From Arthrobacter cryoconiti (GTDB lineage: Bacteria; Actinomycetota; Actinomycetes; Actinomycetales; Micrococcaceae): a stretch of DNA of 64,000 nucleotides. Shown in pieces: positions 1-8,719 of this stretch; the stretch's first letter is position 1, and every line of letters begins with the position of its first letter. The notes below the pieces were generated by a model that had not been told where the DNA came from, made no database searches, and saw only the letters and a list, made by a program, of their open reading frames with translations. The stretch covers positions 62,001-126,000 of the forward strand of contig NZ_JAJJBU010000017.1 in the NCBI RefSeq assembly GCF_020905375.1, in the 5' to 3' direction. The position numbers and the translations under genes were made by a program.

Positions 1-44
1 CTGAAAGCGTCCGCTGGCATTCCACGCCGTGCGTCCATGGCGCC

Positions 45-75
45 AAAAAATGACCCGCCGGGGAAGCCCGGCGGG
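45..75 (-). terminator. Intrinsic terminator after the rsfS operon
   Basis: On the minus strand a perfect 9-bp GC-rich stem (CCCGCCGGG / CCCGGCGGG, 4-nt loop, 54-75) is followed three bases later by six T residues (45-50). It closes the minus-strand transcript that ends with rsfS. Positions 1-44 are too short to assign. Confidence 0.8.
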
Positions 76-145
76 AATCATCGTTGACGATGTCGGTATG
101 GCCTGATCCGTCACGGGAATCGTCCTTCCTTCACCATGATAAGAG

Positions 146-577
146 TTACTGGGCTTGAACGTCCGGCGCCGGAATACTGGTTTCCGCAGCTGAGTCCTGC
201 TTACGGGAAGGATCCGATGCGTCCAACGCTAGATCCACCACAGGGCAATCAGCATACAGTCGCTCCAAGGCGTAGAAGATCCTGTCTTCCTCGTGCTGTA
301 CGTGCACTACGATGTCGGCGTAGTCCAAAAGTACCCAGCGTCCACCGGAGCGCCCTTCCCGACGCACAGGACGCATGCCGAATTTGTGTAGCTCATCTTC
401 AATGCCATCGACTATGGCGTTGACCTGGCGTTCTGTGGCGGCCGAGGCGATGAAAAAGATATCCGTGATAGCCAAGCGATCGCTGACATCAAGAGCGATC
501 AAGTCGTCGGCAAGCTTGTCCGACGCCGCCCGCGCTGCTGCTCGGACCACCTCGATGGAGTGTTCTGTTGCGGTCAC
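146..577 (-). CDS. rsfS: Ribosome silencing factor RsfS
   Basis: RsfS (RsfA/Iojap family) binds ribosomal protein L14 on the large subunit and blocks subunit joining when nutrients are low. The 143-residue protein has the single alpha/beta family domain. The characteristic stretch with DIFFIASA near residue 40, followed by GGRWVLLDYADIVVHV and an RIFYALERLY region, is present. The C-terminal 30 residues are an unstructured extension. It is the last gene of the rplU to rsfS block, behind nadD and a 600-residue membrane protein, which is the usual actinobacterial order. A strong terminator follows at 45-75. Identification is secure. Confidence 0.95.
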   Translation of the reverse strand: MTATEHSIEVVRAAARAASDKLADDLIALDVSDRLAITDIFFIASAATERQVNAIVDGIEDELHKFGMRPVRREGRSGGRWVLLDYADIVVHVQHEEDRIFYALERLYADCPVVDLALDASDPSRKQDSAAETSIPAPDVQAQ

Positions 578-602
578 TAACGTTCCTTTGGTTGGTCCAG
601 CC

Positions 603-2405
603 CTAGTGGTTCAGGCTGGTGATGAACAAGACGGCTCCGACGATAAACGCCGCACCGCCAAGAATAATACTGCCCCATTGAATGAGCAGGTTTCGTTGAG
701 TGCGTCCCAACCCCGCCGTCATTGCATCTAACGGTTCCAGACCGTGTGCGTAATCGGAAGGCATAGGCGGCATTTGAGTACGCGTGACCGCTGCTTGCGT
801 GCCCTCTGGCTCTTGCGCAACCACGGTAGCCATAGCCTCGGCCCGTTTGAGCGTGCTGCTACGCCCTCCAGTCAGAGGCCTGTTTCCGGTTCCCGGACGG
901 TGAGTGGGACGCGGCGAAAGAGCAGCGTCAAAGCGGACAGCCTCGGCACTTTGGACAGGGGCATTTTTACGCGGGGACAGCTTTGGCCCGGATTTCGTGA
1001 TGATCGGGATATGCGTGGTACTTGGCCTGCGCAAGACGGGGCGGTCCTGTCCGGGGACCTCAACGAATTCCATCGGCGTAACCATGGCCAAATTGTTGGT
1101 TGCCGTAGGGTCCGCGGCAGGACGGCGACTCTTGGCGCTTTCTGCCATGAGCCGTTCGCGTGCCAGCGCGCGCTGGTTTAAGATCGCGGCTCGTTCGGAC
1201 TGAGCACGTTGTTCTGCCAGCGCCGCCAATTCTTGTGCTGTGGGCGCTGGAACGGCAGGTGTGGACTTCGCGTCGACGTTCGGGCTAACCTGCCCGGGTG
1301 TTGGGAGCCTAAAGGCTAGATCGTTCTCCGAAACTGAAAATGGGTGCAGGGAGCCAGCAGCGAAAGCTGCAGGTGACGATTGTCCCCCGGAGTCTGGTCC
1401 GGACGTATCCGGGTCATCGATGTCCAGAGCGTCATAAGCTGACCCCTGAACTGGCGCTGCCAACGCTGGTGTCACTGCTTCTGCAGGGGAGAAAGGGGCA
1501 GCTGAGCGCGGTGGCGTTGAGGGTGGGGGCGACGGCGCCGGACGTACGGTCGGGGCTGCTGCCCGGCGCCCTGCTCGCTGACGCACTGGTTCGGCAGTTC
1601 CCGCGCCGGTTGTGGCCGCAGCCACAACAGCAGGTGAGAGAACTGGGACTGTCGGCTTGGCCGGAGACGAGCCATCCCGATTTTGTGCTGGATTCACGAA
1701 TGGACCAGCTTCATGAACAGTGGCACCCTTCGGCGCTGCTTCGCCCTGACCAGCATCCTGGAAGCCAGTGGCGTCCGACCCATCGTCTTTCGGTGCAGCG
1801 ACTTTTCGGTCCTGTCCCTTCGGCAAAGGCACCACGGGATTCACGCTCGTGATGGGGGCCCGCTCGGCCTCCAACTGCGCCTGACGCAGGGCACGACGAG
1901 ACGGCAATGGCTCTTCGGGTATGGCCGATGAATCCACTAAGTCTTTGTACGCCCGCAGCGCTGCGCGGTCGCGGGCACGAGTTTGGGAAGACCTTTCACG
2001 CTGTTGTCCGGACAAACTTCCGGACGCAGCAGATCCGTCCGTTCCCAACGCAGCCGACTCGGTGGGTACACCATTGGGCGGGCTCTGCTCGGCGGCAGTT
2101 TTCACACTAGAAGACGCAGTTGCGGAAAGCGTGCGGCGCCCGTGCCGCTCAGACTCACCGGTCCGCTCAGATTCCCCATGGGCGTCGGATTCACCGTTCA
2201 CATCGGACTCTTCGGGCCGGGGCGCGTTAGTGGCTCCGGGAACGGGTTCCGCAGCCAGCCGCGACGGCGGATTCGCGGGAACTGGCGGACTCGCCGGGGC
2301 AGGAACATATGGCACTGAGGGGTAGCCCCCAGCTTGATTTGTCTGTGCCGATTTTGCCTCCCGCAGTTCCCTGCGGCTGCGAACCGGTTCCGTTTCCTTG
2401 CTCAT
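603..2405 (-). CDS. Large low-complexity protein with one C-terminal membrane anchor
   Basis: I do not recognise a characterised family. The 600-residue protein starts with a charged, Arg-rich segment (SRRELREAK). It continues as a long Pro/Ala/Ser/Glu-rich region without predicted fold to about residue 560, including several short RRALRQAQ-like basic patches. It ends with a single hydrophobic helix (about 575-597) and a five-residue tail, so it looks tail-anchored with the bulk in the cytoplasm. It lies between nadD (7-bp gap) and rsfS (25-bp gap) and is clearly cotranscribed with them. The basic motifs recall segments that contact nucleic acid or anionic lipid, but that is only inference. 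Confidence 0.75.
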   Translation of the reverse strand: MSKETEPVRSRRELREAKSAQTNQAGGYPSVPYVPAPASPPVPANPPSRLAAEPVPGATNAPRPEESDVNGESDAHGESERTGESERHGRRTLSATASSSVKTAAEQSPPNGVPTESAALGTDGSAASGSLSGQQRERSSQTRARDRAALRAYKDLVDSSAIPEEPLPSRRALRQAQLEAERAPITSVNPVVPLPKGQDRKVAAPKDDGSDATGFQDAGQGEAAPKGATVHEAGPFVNPAQNRDGSSPAKPTVPVLSPAVVAAATTGAGTAEPVRQRAGRRAAAPTVRPAPSPPPSTPPRSAAPFSPAEAVTPALAAPVQGSAYDALDIDDPDTSGPDSGGQSSPAAFAAGSLHPFSVSENDLAFRLPTPGQVSPNVDAKSTPAVPAPTAQELAALAEQRAQSERAAILNQRALARERLMAESAKSRRPAADPTATNNLAMVTPMEFVEVPGQDRPVLRRPSTTHIPIITKSGPKLSPRKNAPVQSAEAVRFDAALSPRPTHRPGTGNRPLTGGRSSTLKRAEAMATVVAQEPEGTQAAVTRTQMPPMPSDYAHGLEPLDAMTAGLGRTQRNLLIQWGSIILGGAAFIVGAVLFITSLNH

Positions 2406-2412
2406 CGCTTAC

Positions 2413-3060
2413 TCATTCAGTACTTGAACCCATCGGCAGGATGGTTCCTGCCACGGCGCCGTCCAATTGTTGGTACAGCCCATATTTTGCAATGTATTGC
2501 ACTACGCCATCCGGCACTAAGTACCAGACGGGATTCGCCTCTTTGACCCTGGTACGGCAGTCCGTCGACGAGATTGACATAGCAGGTACTTCCAACAAAC
2601 TTACGTCGGACCGGCCCATGTCATCAAGAACGTGGCCCGGGCGTGTCACTCCAACAAAGTGGGCCAGGTTCCACAGTTCTTCATTGTCTTTCCAGGACAT
2701 GATCTGAGCCATGGCGTCAGCACCCGTGATGAAAAAGAGGTCAGCCTCAGGGCGTTGGCGCTTCAAGTCCCGCAGCGTGTCAATTGTAAACGTAGGTCCG
2801 GGCCTGTCAATATCCACCCGACTAACGGTGAAACGCGGATTGGCGGCCGTGGCGATGACCGTCATCAGGTAGCGATGTTCCGCAGCACTGACTTTGGCCT
2901 TAGCCTTTTGCCACGGCTCTCCCGTGGGTACAAAAATGACCTCATCAAGCTTGAAAACACTGGCAACCTCGCTGGCTGCCACCAAGTGTCCATGGTGGAT
3001 CGGATCAAACGTGCCACCCATGACTCCAACCCGGAGACGATTGCGTGTACCCGTATTCAC
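2413..3060 (-). CDS. nadD: Nicotinate-nucleotide adenylyltransferase NadD
   Basis: NadD transfers AMP from ATP to nicotinate mononucleotide, the central step of NAD synthesis. The nucleotidyltransferase signature [12 protein letters not shown] lies near the N-terminus, and the second family motif ([11 protein letters not shown]) near residue 180. The frame is open further upstream, to a TTG at 3159 and an ATG at 3147, but that would overlap the preceding small gene by about 80 bp and give 248 residues. The GTG at 3060 gives 215 residues, closer to the family norm, so I use it, although its ribosome binding site is weak. The function is secure and the start is not. Confidence 0.88.
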   Translation of the reverse strand: MNTGTRNRLRVGVMGGTFDPIHHGHLVAASEVASVFKLDEVIFVPTGEPWQKAKAKVSAAEHRYLMTVIATAANPRFTVSRVDIDRPGPTFTIDTLRDLKRQRPEADLFFITGADAMAQIMSWKDNEELWNLAHFVGVTRPGHVLDDMGRSDVSLLEVPAMSISSTDCRTRVKEANPVWYLVPDGVVQYIAKYGLYQQLDGAVAGTILPMGSSTE

Positions 3061-3079
3061 AGGTACTGCGCGTTCTGTC

Positions 3080-3328
3080 TTAGTGATTGGAAGGCGCCGG
3101 ATCTTCGTGATGTCCGTGCTTGTTGGTGTGCTGCTTATGGGGGTCATCCGATGATTCAACCGCAGCGTGACGGTTTCCCATGTTCATGAAGGACACACAG
3201 ACAAACATCAGCAATAGTAGCGAGCACAGCATGACGGCGCCAATGACAAGGGGCGGCGCAATCAGCGGTGCCGCTTCTTCGTGGGCGGCTGCTTCGGCAA
3301 GGACGACGCCGGCAAGCTGGGTCAGCAT
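3080..3328 (-). CDS. Small single-span membrane protein
   Basis: This 82-residue protein has a short N-terminal segment, one strongly hydrophobic helix (about residues 24-48, [21 protein letters not shown]), and a hydrophilic C-terminal tail rich in His, Lys and Asp. The tail, with [13 protein letters not shown], could bind metal, but no function is known to me. It sits between proA and nadD in a conserved minus-strand operon. I accept it over the overlapping N-terminal extension of nadD because its composition is that of a genuine membrane protein. Confidence 0.65.
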   Translation of the reverse strand: MLTQLAGVVLAEAAAHEEAAPLIAPPLVIGAVMLCSLLLLMFVCVSFMNMGNRHAAVESSDDPHKQHTNKHGHHEDPAPSNH

Positions 3329-3464
3329 TATTTCTCCCCTATGGGTAGGCGAACGGGGCCGATGGTAAAGGTACCCCGCCGTTCGTGGCTTGAATTCCCT
3401 CTAATGGTACGTGGTATCCCACGGCAGTGGCACACCCGCCACGCGAAAAGTGCGCCCAGTACTC

Positions 3465-4763
3465 TTAGCCGCGGACCTGACCTTCGCCTTGGACTATCCA
3501 TTTGGTAGTGGTCAGTTCCTTCAATCCCATAGGACCGCGGGCGTGTAGTTTTTGTGTTGAAATCCCCACCTCCGCCCCCAAGCCAAGTTCTCCGCCGTCG
3601 GTGAACCGCGTACTGGCATTGACAATGACCGCTGCCGAATCGACTTCGGCAATGAACATCTCAGCATTAGCGAGATCGTTTGTCAGGATGGCTTCGGTGT
3701 GCCCGGTACTCCAGGTACGGATATGTTTGATGGCCTCGGGCAGGGAGTCCACCATCTTCACGGCAAGATCCAAGTCCATGTATTCAGTGGCCCAGTCCTC
3801 CTCCGTGGCAGGAAAACTGACAGTTCCGGCCGGGACCAGCAGCGCTACGCGTTCGTCCACGTGCAGGCGCACACCGGCGTCGGCCAATGCCTTGAGCACG
3901 GCCGACGTGACGGTGGCGTCCTTGTGAACCAGCAACGTCTCCACCGTGTTACACACGCTAGGCCGTTGGGTTTTGGAGTTGAGAAGAATATTTACGCTCA
4001 TCTCCTCCTTGGCACTGGCGTCGATGAAGATGTGAACGTTTCCCTCCCCGGTCTCTATGACGGGAACGGCCGCGTTGGCGACCACAGTCTGGATCAATTC
4101 CCGTCCACCCCGGGGAATGAGGACGTCCACCTGGCCGCGAGCCTTCATGAGCAAGTTGGCGCCCTCACGGCCATACCTGTCCACAGATTGAACAGCGTCC
4201 GCGGGAAGCCCCACACTTTCCAGGGCGTCACGCACAATGCCCAATAGAGTCTCGTTGGTGTGGGCCGCTGCCGTTCCCCCGCGCAGGATCACGGCGTTTC
4301 CGCTCTTGATGGCTAGCCCAGCGATATCAACGGTGACGTTGGGCCGGGCTTCGTAAATCGCTGCCACAACTCCCATGGGCACATTGATCTGGCGCATGCG
4401 CAGACCGTTGGGCAACGTTTGGCCGCGCACCACATTGCCTACCGGGTCAGGCAGCGTGGCAAGATTTTCCAGTGCCCCGGCAAGGCCGGCAATACGTTCA
4501 GGGGTAAGCGTGAGCCGGTCCAGCAAGGCTGCGGATGTACCATTTTCGCGTCCGGCGTCAACATCCTTGACATTGGCGAGAAGTATTTGTGCCTGCGCAC
4601 CCACTAGCGCTTTGGCGATGGCGCGAAGGCCTTTGTCTTTCCATGCCCTGTTGGCCCCAGCCAATTTGCGCGACGCACGACGGGCCCTACCCGTGACGGC
4701 CAGCACTTCCGCGCCCGCATCAGAGGTTTCTAGATCGCTTTGCTCAACAGTTTCCACATCCAT
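3465..4763 (-). CDS. proA: Gamma-glutamyl phosphate reductase ProA
   Basis: ProA reduces gamma-glutamyl phosphate to glutamate semialdehyde with NADPH, the second step of proline synthesis in the cytoplasm. The 432-residue sequence has the aldehyde-dehydrogenase-like fold. The catalytic cysteine is in QRPSVCNTVETLL, near residue 270, and the family segment GREGANLLMKARGQVDVLIPRGG precedes it. It lies 29 bp downstream of proB on the same strand, so the two steps are made together. Length and motifs are normal, apart from an N-terminal extension of about 20 residues before the ARRASRKLA helix. Confidence 0.96.
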   Translation of the reverse strand: MDVETVEQSDLETSDAGAEVLAVTGRARRASRKLAGANRAWKDKGLRAIAKALVGAQAQILLANVKDVDAGRENGTSAALLDRLTLTPERIAGLAGALENLATLPDPVGNVVRGQTLPNGLRMRQINVPMGVVAAIYEARPNVTVDIAGLAIKSGNAVILRGGTAAAHTNETLLGIVRDALESVGLPADAVQSVDRYGREGANLLMKARGQVDVLIPRGGRELIQTVVANAAVPVIETGEGNVHIFIDASAKEEMSVNILLNSKTQRPSVCNTVETLLVHKDATVTSAVLKALADAGVRLHVDERVALLVPAGTVSFPATEEDWATEYMDLDLAVKMVDSLPEAIKHIRTWSTGHTEAILTNDLANAEMFIAEVDSAAVIVNASTRFTDGGELGLGAEVGISTQKLHARGPMGLKELTTTKWIVQGEGQVRG

Positions 4764-4792
4764 GGCACAAGTCTAGGCCACGGCGTGCATCC

Positions 4793-5944
4793 TCACCGGT
4801 GGAGCAACACCAGGTCATCTACGTGGACCACTTCACGCTCATACTCTCGTCCAAACTCCTTCGCGAGAGCCTTCGTGGAACGTCCCAACATGGCTGGCAG
4901 GTCACTACACCGGTAGTTCACCAGACCGTGGGCGAAGACGTTGCCAGCCGTGTCAGCTATTTCGACGGCGTCTCCAGCGTCAAAGTCTCCGGCGACGCTG
5001 AGAATTCCGGCGGGCAGCAAGGATTTGTGACGTTCGCGGACGGCCCGCACCGCGCCGTCGTCGAGCACCAAACGTCCACGGATATCTGCAAGGTGCGCAA
5101 GCCAGAGCAGCCGAACGGGACGCTTATTGCCGTTGATGCTGAACCACGTCCCCACATCCTCGCCGGACAGCGCAGCCGCAGCATTCTCCGTTGAAGTAAC
5201 CAGCGCGGGAATGCCAGTCTCGGCTGCAATGAGTGCCGCCTGGACTTTGGTCGCCATGCCGCCCGTACCCAGACCCCCCTTGCCAGCGGCGCCAATAACA
5301 ATTCCTTCTAGGTCCTCCGGAGAATCCACACGGCTAATGCGGCTTGCCCCAGCAGAGGGCGGGCCATCGTAGAGGGAGTCGACGTCGGACAGCAGAATCA
5401 GAGCATCCGCCTTGATCAGGTGCGCCACGAGTGCGGCCAGCCTGTCATTATCGCCAAAACGAATCTCATGAGTTGCCACGGTGTCGTTCTCATTGACAAT
5501 CGGCACCACACCAAGGTGCAAAAGACGCTCCAGGGCTCGGTGGGCGTTGACGTAGTGACGGCGTCGGCTCAAGTCCTCCGCCGTCAGCAACACCTGTGAG
5601 ACAGTGACCCCATGCTCTAAAAACGCATGGTTGTAGTGGGCCATGAGCAGGCCTTGACCCACACTGGCAGCAGCCTGCTGCGTGGCCAAGTCCTTGGGTC
5701 GGCGCACCAGTCCAAGGGGAAGGAGCCCGGCGGCAATGGCACCCGAGGAGACAACGATGACCTCAGTGCCCGCTTGGCGGCGTTGAGCCAGGACTCCCAC
5801 CAGCTTGTGCAGCGCCATTTCGGAGATCCCCCCTGCCACTGATGTCAGCGACGATGACCCAACTTTGACAACAATCCGGGACGCCGTGGCAATATCAGCC
5901 CGCGTCCCGCTTTCGGAGGCCGGGACTGCCGAGCTAGCGCTCAT
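4793..5944 (-). CDS. proB: Glutamate 5-kinase ProB
   Basis: ProB phosphorylates glutamate with ATP, the committed and proline-inhibited step of proline synthesis. The amino acid kinase domain begins with [11 protein letters not shown] and contains [10 protein letters not shown]-type substrate residues ([12 protein letters not shown]) and [12 protein letters not shown]. The last 100 residues form a PUA domain ([22 protein letters not shown]), as in the full-length family. I choose the ATG at 5944, which overlaps the obg stop by 11 bp; another in-frame start lies at 5959. The overlap implies translational coupling with obg. Confidence 0.95.
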   Translation of the reverse strand: MSASSAVPASESGTRADIATASRIVVKVGSSSLTSVAGGISEMALHKLVGVLAQRRQAGTEVIVVSSGAIAAGLLPLGLVRRPKDLATQQAAASVGQGLLMAHYNHAFLEHGVTVSQVLLTAEDLSRRRHYVNAHRALERLLHLGVVPIVNENDTVATHEIRFGDNDRLAALVAHLIKADALILLSDVDSLYDGPPSAGASRISRVDSPEDLEGIVIGAAGKGGLGTGGMATKVQAALIAAETGIPALVTSTENAAAALSGEDVGTWFSINGNKRPVRLLWLAHLADIRGRLVLDDGAVRAVRERHKSLLPAGILSVAGDFDAGDAVEIADTAGNVFAHGLVNYRCSDLPAMLGRSTKALAKEFGREYEREVVHVDDLVLLHR

Positions 5945-7541
5945 CGGTCTCCGTTGCACCGCCGTCAGCTGTTAGATCATCTTTAATTCCAAGCTCACGC
6001 GCATATTTGCGGGTGGTGGTTTCCGTCCAAATGCCGGCCTTGCGTTCGGATTCTAGTTCCGCACGGGCAGCAGCCTTTGCGTCGCGTCGGTCCTGCTGCT
6101 CCTCACGCTTTTGCGCTCGGGTGGGACGGTCGCCTAGATCAAGGAGGCGAAGGTCTGTGCCGCGAGGAGCAGCCAAATGCTCGGCACCACCCATCATGGT
6201 CGGCTCCCAGTCAAAGACCATGCCACCGTCTTCACCAATCACCACGGTGTCCCCCGGTGTGGCACCAGCCTTGAATAGCCCGGTCTCCACGCCAGCCTTA
6301 GCCAACCGATCCGCCAAGTAACCAATTGCTTCCTCGTTTTGGAAGTCAGTCTGCTTGACCCAGCGCTGAGGCTTTTCACCAAGGATGCGGAACAACGGTT
6401 CCAGATTCTTCTCTTCGCGGCGGATAGTGAAAGCCGTGGCATTCACTGCCCGAGGCCGCAAGACAACAGGAGTGGCCCTTGCCGGAGCTGCTGCCACGGC
6501 GGCACGTGCCGCCTGGACGATCTCCGCCATTGCAAAGCCCAGTTGTCGTAGGCCTTCGTGGCTCGTCGCGGAAACTTCAAATACGCGGTACCCACGGGAC
6601 TCCAGGTCTGCCTTGACGAACCCGGCCATGTCGCGGCCGTCGGGAGAATCGACCTTGTTCAGGGCCACCAGCTTGGGACGTTCGTTCAACGGGACCACGT
6701 CACCGTCGGCCCCGGCAAAACTCATATCCACGGCATAGCGATCCAGCTCGCGTTCAATCACTGCAAGATCTGAGATCGGGTCCCGTTCCGACTCTAGGGT
6801 GGCGCAGTCAAGAACATGCACCAAGGCCGCGCAGCGTTCAACGTGACGCAGGAAGTTATGTCCTAGGCCTTTTCCTTCACTTGCCCCTTCTATCAGGCCA
6901 GGGACGTCGGCGATCGTGAACCGCACATCGCCTGATTGCACCACCCCAAGGTTGGGCACCAACGTGGTGAACGGATAGTCAGCAATCTTGGGCCGAGCCG
7001 CGGACATCGCGGCGATCAAGCTGGACTTTCCAGCGGAGGGAAAGCCCACCAAGGCGATATCGGCAATGGATTTCAGTTCCAGGACAACGTCCCGCTCTCC
7101 ACCCTCGACACCGAGGAGCGCAAACCCAGGCGCCTTTCGCTTCAGAGATGCCAGCTGTGAGTTACCCAGTCCGCCTTGGCCACCAGCGGCAGCGACGTAT
7201 TCGGAACCCTCTCCCACGAGGTCGGCTAGGACATTACCTTCTTTGTCCTTGACCACGGTGCCGTCGGGGACATCAAGAATGAGGGTTTCTCCGGCCTTAC
7301 CATCACGCCAGTCGCCCATGCCAGGCCCACCGTTGGTACCGTGGCGGTGAGGTGCATGGTGGTAGTCAAGGAGTGTGGTTGTCTGTGCGCTGACGCGCAA
7401 GATCACATTGCCGCCGTCGCCGCCCTTACCGCCGTCGGGCCCGCCTAGAGGCTTAAACTTCTCGCGCTTGACCGAGACGCAGCCATGGCCGCCACTCCCG
7501 CCGGATACATGCAAAACAACCCGGTCAACAAAGCTGGCCAA
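5934..7541 (-). CDS. obg: Ribosome-assembly GTPase Obg/CgtA
   Basis: Obg is an essential GTPase that acts in 50S assembly and stress signalling. The order of domains is standard. The Gly-rich Obg fold (about 1-158, with [15 protein letters not shown]) comes first. The G domain follows, with Walker [11 protein letters not shown] near residue 167, switch motif DVPGLIEGA and NKVD. A C-terminal OCT domain spans about 350-430. After that comes a charged tail with [16 protein letters not shown]. At 535 residues it is longer than most bacterial Obg proteins because of this tail, as is common in Actinobacteria. It follows rpmA after 170 bp. Confidence 0.96.
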   Translation of the reverse strand: MASFVDRVVLHVSGGSGGHGCVSVKREKFKPLGGPDGGKGGDGGNVILRVSAQTTTLLDYHHAPHRHGTNGGPGMGDWRDGKAGETLILDVPDGTVVKDKEGNVLADLVGEGSEYVAAAGGQGGLGNSQLASLKRKAPGFALLGVEGGERDVVLELKSIADIALVGFPSAGKSSLIAAMSAARPKIADYPFTTLVPNLGVVQSGDVRFTIADVPGLIEGASEGKGLGHNFLRHVERCAALVHVLDCATLESERDPISDLAVIERELDRYAVDMSFAGADGDVVPLNERPKLVALNKVDSPDGRDMAGFVKADLESRGYRVFEVSATSHEGLRQLGFAMAEIVQAARAAVAAAPARATPVVLRPRAVNATAFTIRREEKNLEPLFRILGEKPQRWVKQTDFQNEEAIGYLADRLAKAGVETGLFKAGATPGDTVVIGEDGGMVFDWEPTMMGGAEHLAAPRGTDLRLLDLGDRPTRAQKREEQQDRRDAKAAARAELESERKAGIWTETTTRKYARELGIKDDLTADGGATETDER

Positions 7542-7655
7542 TGGTATCTCCTTGATTAATACTGCGTGGAACTAGCGCCCGCGATACAAGCCCATTCTAG
7601 TCCTCGGGGAAAATGCCCCGTAATGGTGAAAATCCGGTTCACGCAAGCCTAAACC

Positions 7656-7695
7656 GGTTAAAAGCAAGTGGAGCGGACCATGCGGCCCACTCCAC
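7656..7695 (-). terminator. Possible hairpin between rpmA and obg
   Basis: An inverted repeat GTGGAG / CTCCAC (7668-7695) with additional GC pairs inside is followed on the minus strand by a short T-rich stretch (CTTTTAA). It may attenuate transcription from rpmA into obg rather than stop it completely. Confidence 0.4.
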
Positions 7696-7711
7696 GAGAA
7701 AAGCTTTGGTA

Positions 7712-7969
7712 TTAGACCGCAGCGGCGACGATGTTCACGACGCGGCGTCCGCGACGCTGACCGAATTCCACGGCTCCAGCGTCAAGAGCGAACAAGGTAT
7801 CATCCTTGCCGATCCCTACGCCTGCGCCGGGGTGGAAGTGCGTGCCACGCTGGCGAACGATGATCTCGCCGGCCTTGACAACTTGACCACCGAAGCGCTT
7901 GACGCCCAAGTACTGAGCGTTTGAATCACGACCGTTGCGAGTGGAACTCGCACCCTTTTTATGTGCCAT
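7712..7969 (-). CDS. rpmA: 50S ribosomal protein L27
   Basis: L27 lies next to the peptidyl-transferase centre of the 50S subunit. The 85-residue sequence begins directly with [17 protein letters not shown], so there is no cleavable N-terminal extension of the Firmicutes type. It contains the conserved [10 protein letters not shown] and [11 protein letters not shown] segments. It follows rplU by 65 bp and precedes obg, the conserved L21-L27-Obg arrangement. Confidence 0.97.
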   Translation of the reverse strand: MAHKKGASSTRNGRDSNAQYLGVKRFGGQVVKAGEIIVRQRGTHFHPGAGVGIGKDDTLFALDAGAVEFGQRRGRRVVNIVAAAV

Positions 7970-8034
7970 TTGAAATGCCTACCCTTTTGACTAAAAGACT
8001 GTTTACAGAAGATCTACGTGCGAAAGACGCGTAA

Positions 8035-8343
8035 TTACGCGATCGAGGTGATCTTGACTTTGGACAGTTCCTGGCGGTGGCCCTGACGCTTCTTGTAACC
8101 GGTCTTGTTCTTGAACTTCTGGATGACGATCTTCGGCCCGCGAAGATCCTCCAATTTTTCAGCCGTAACCTTCACATTAGCCAGGTCCTTCGCGGCAGTG
8201 GTGAGTTTCTCACCATCAACCAAGAGCAAAGCGGGCAGCTCTAGCGTGCTGCCAACTCCACCGGGGACGCGGTTCATGGTCACGTGGTCTCCAACGGAAA
8301 CCTTTTCTTGACGGCCGCCTGCGCGGACAATCGCGTACACCAC
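8035..8343 (-). CDS. rplU: 50S ribosomal protein L21
   Basis: L21 binds 23S rRNA and is an early assembly protein. From the GTG at 8343 it reads [19 protein letters not shown], gives 102 residues and matches the usual L21 N-terminus. An upstream GTG at 8355 would add four residues but leaves almost no spacing to the purine-rich GAGAGAAG, which fits the later start better. The C-terminal half contains the conserved [14 protein letters not shown] basic region. Confidence 0.95.
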   Translation of the reverse strand: MVYAIVRAGGRQEKVSVGDHVTMNRVPGGVGSTLELPALLLVDGEKLTTAAKDLANVKVTAEKLEDLRGPKIVIQKFKNKTGYKKRQGHRQELSKVKITSIA

Positions 8344-8355
8344 TGGGGAACTCAC

Positions 8356-8719
8356 TTCTCTCGACGTTTATAACAAAGTATTTATGTGCCTCAACGCCGT
8401 GGACCTCTATGGAGTTCTGACCATGGAGTGGTTGCCCTAAGTGTTGGCGTAAGCACCGAAGATCAAGAATACGCTAACTCTTGCTCCAGTCGCAAATGAG
8501 ACTGGTTCCATTCCACAAAATTCCAACGCGGGAGCACCTTAGTTTTCCCGCACTGGCCTGTTCAACGGAACCGTGCGCTATTACTTTAGCGCCTTGCGGG
8601 CCCCCCACTGTGTTTTTCTCCAATGACGCGCCGGGCAACGTTCATTTTTACTCCGTGGCGTTAATCACTGTCTGCCTCGCGAGCTGCGCGAACTTTTTGG
8701 CACAGAGCCCGGAACATGT
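8356..8719 (-). promoter_or_regulatory. Leader and promoter region of rplU, no gene seen
   Basis: These 364 bases separate the end of the thiD-tenA gene from rplU and contain no convincing coding sequence. Just upstream of rplU on the minus strand, ACTCCATGGTC and AACTCCATAGAGG segments can form small stems. Many bacteria carry an L21-binding mRNA leader here, and this would be its position, but I cannot match a consensus by eye. Confidence 0.3.
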
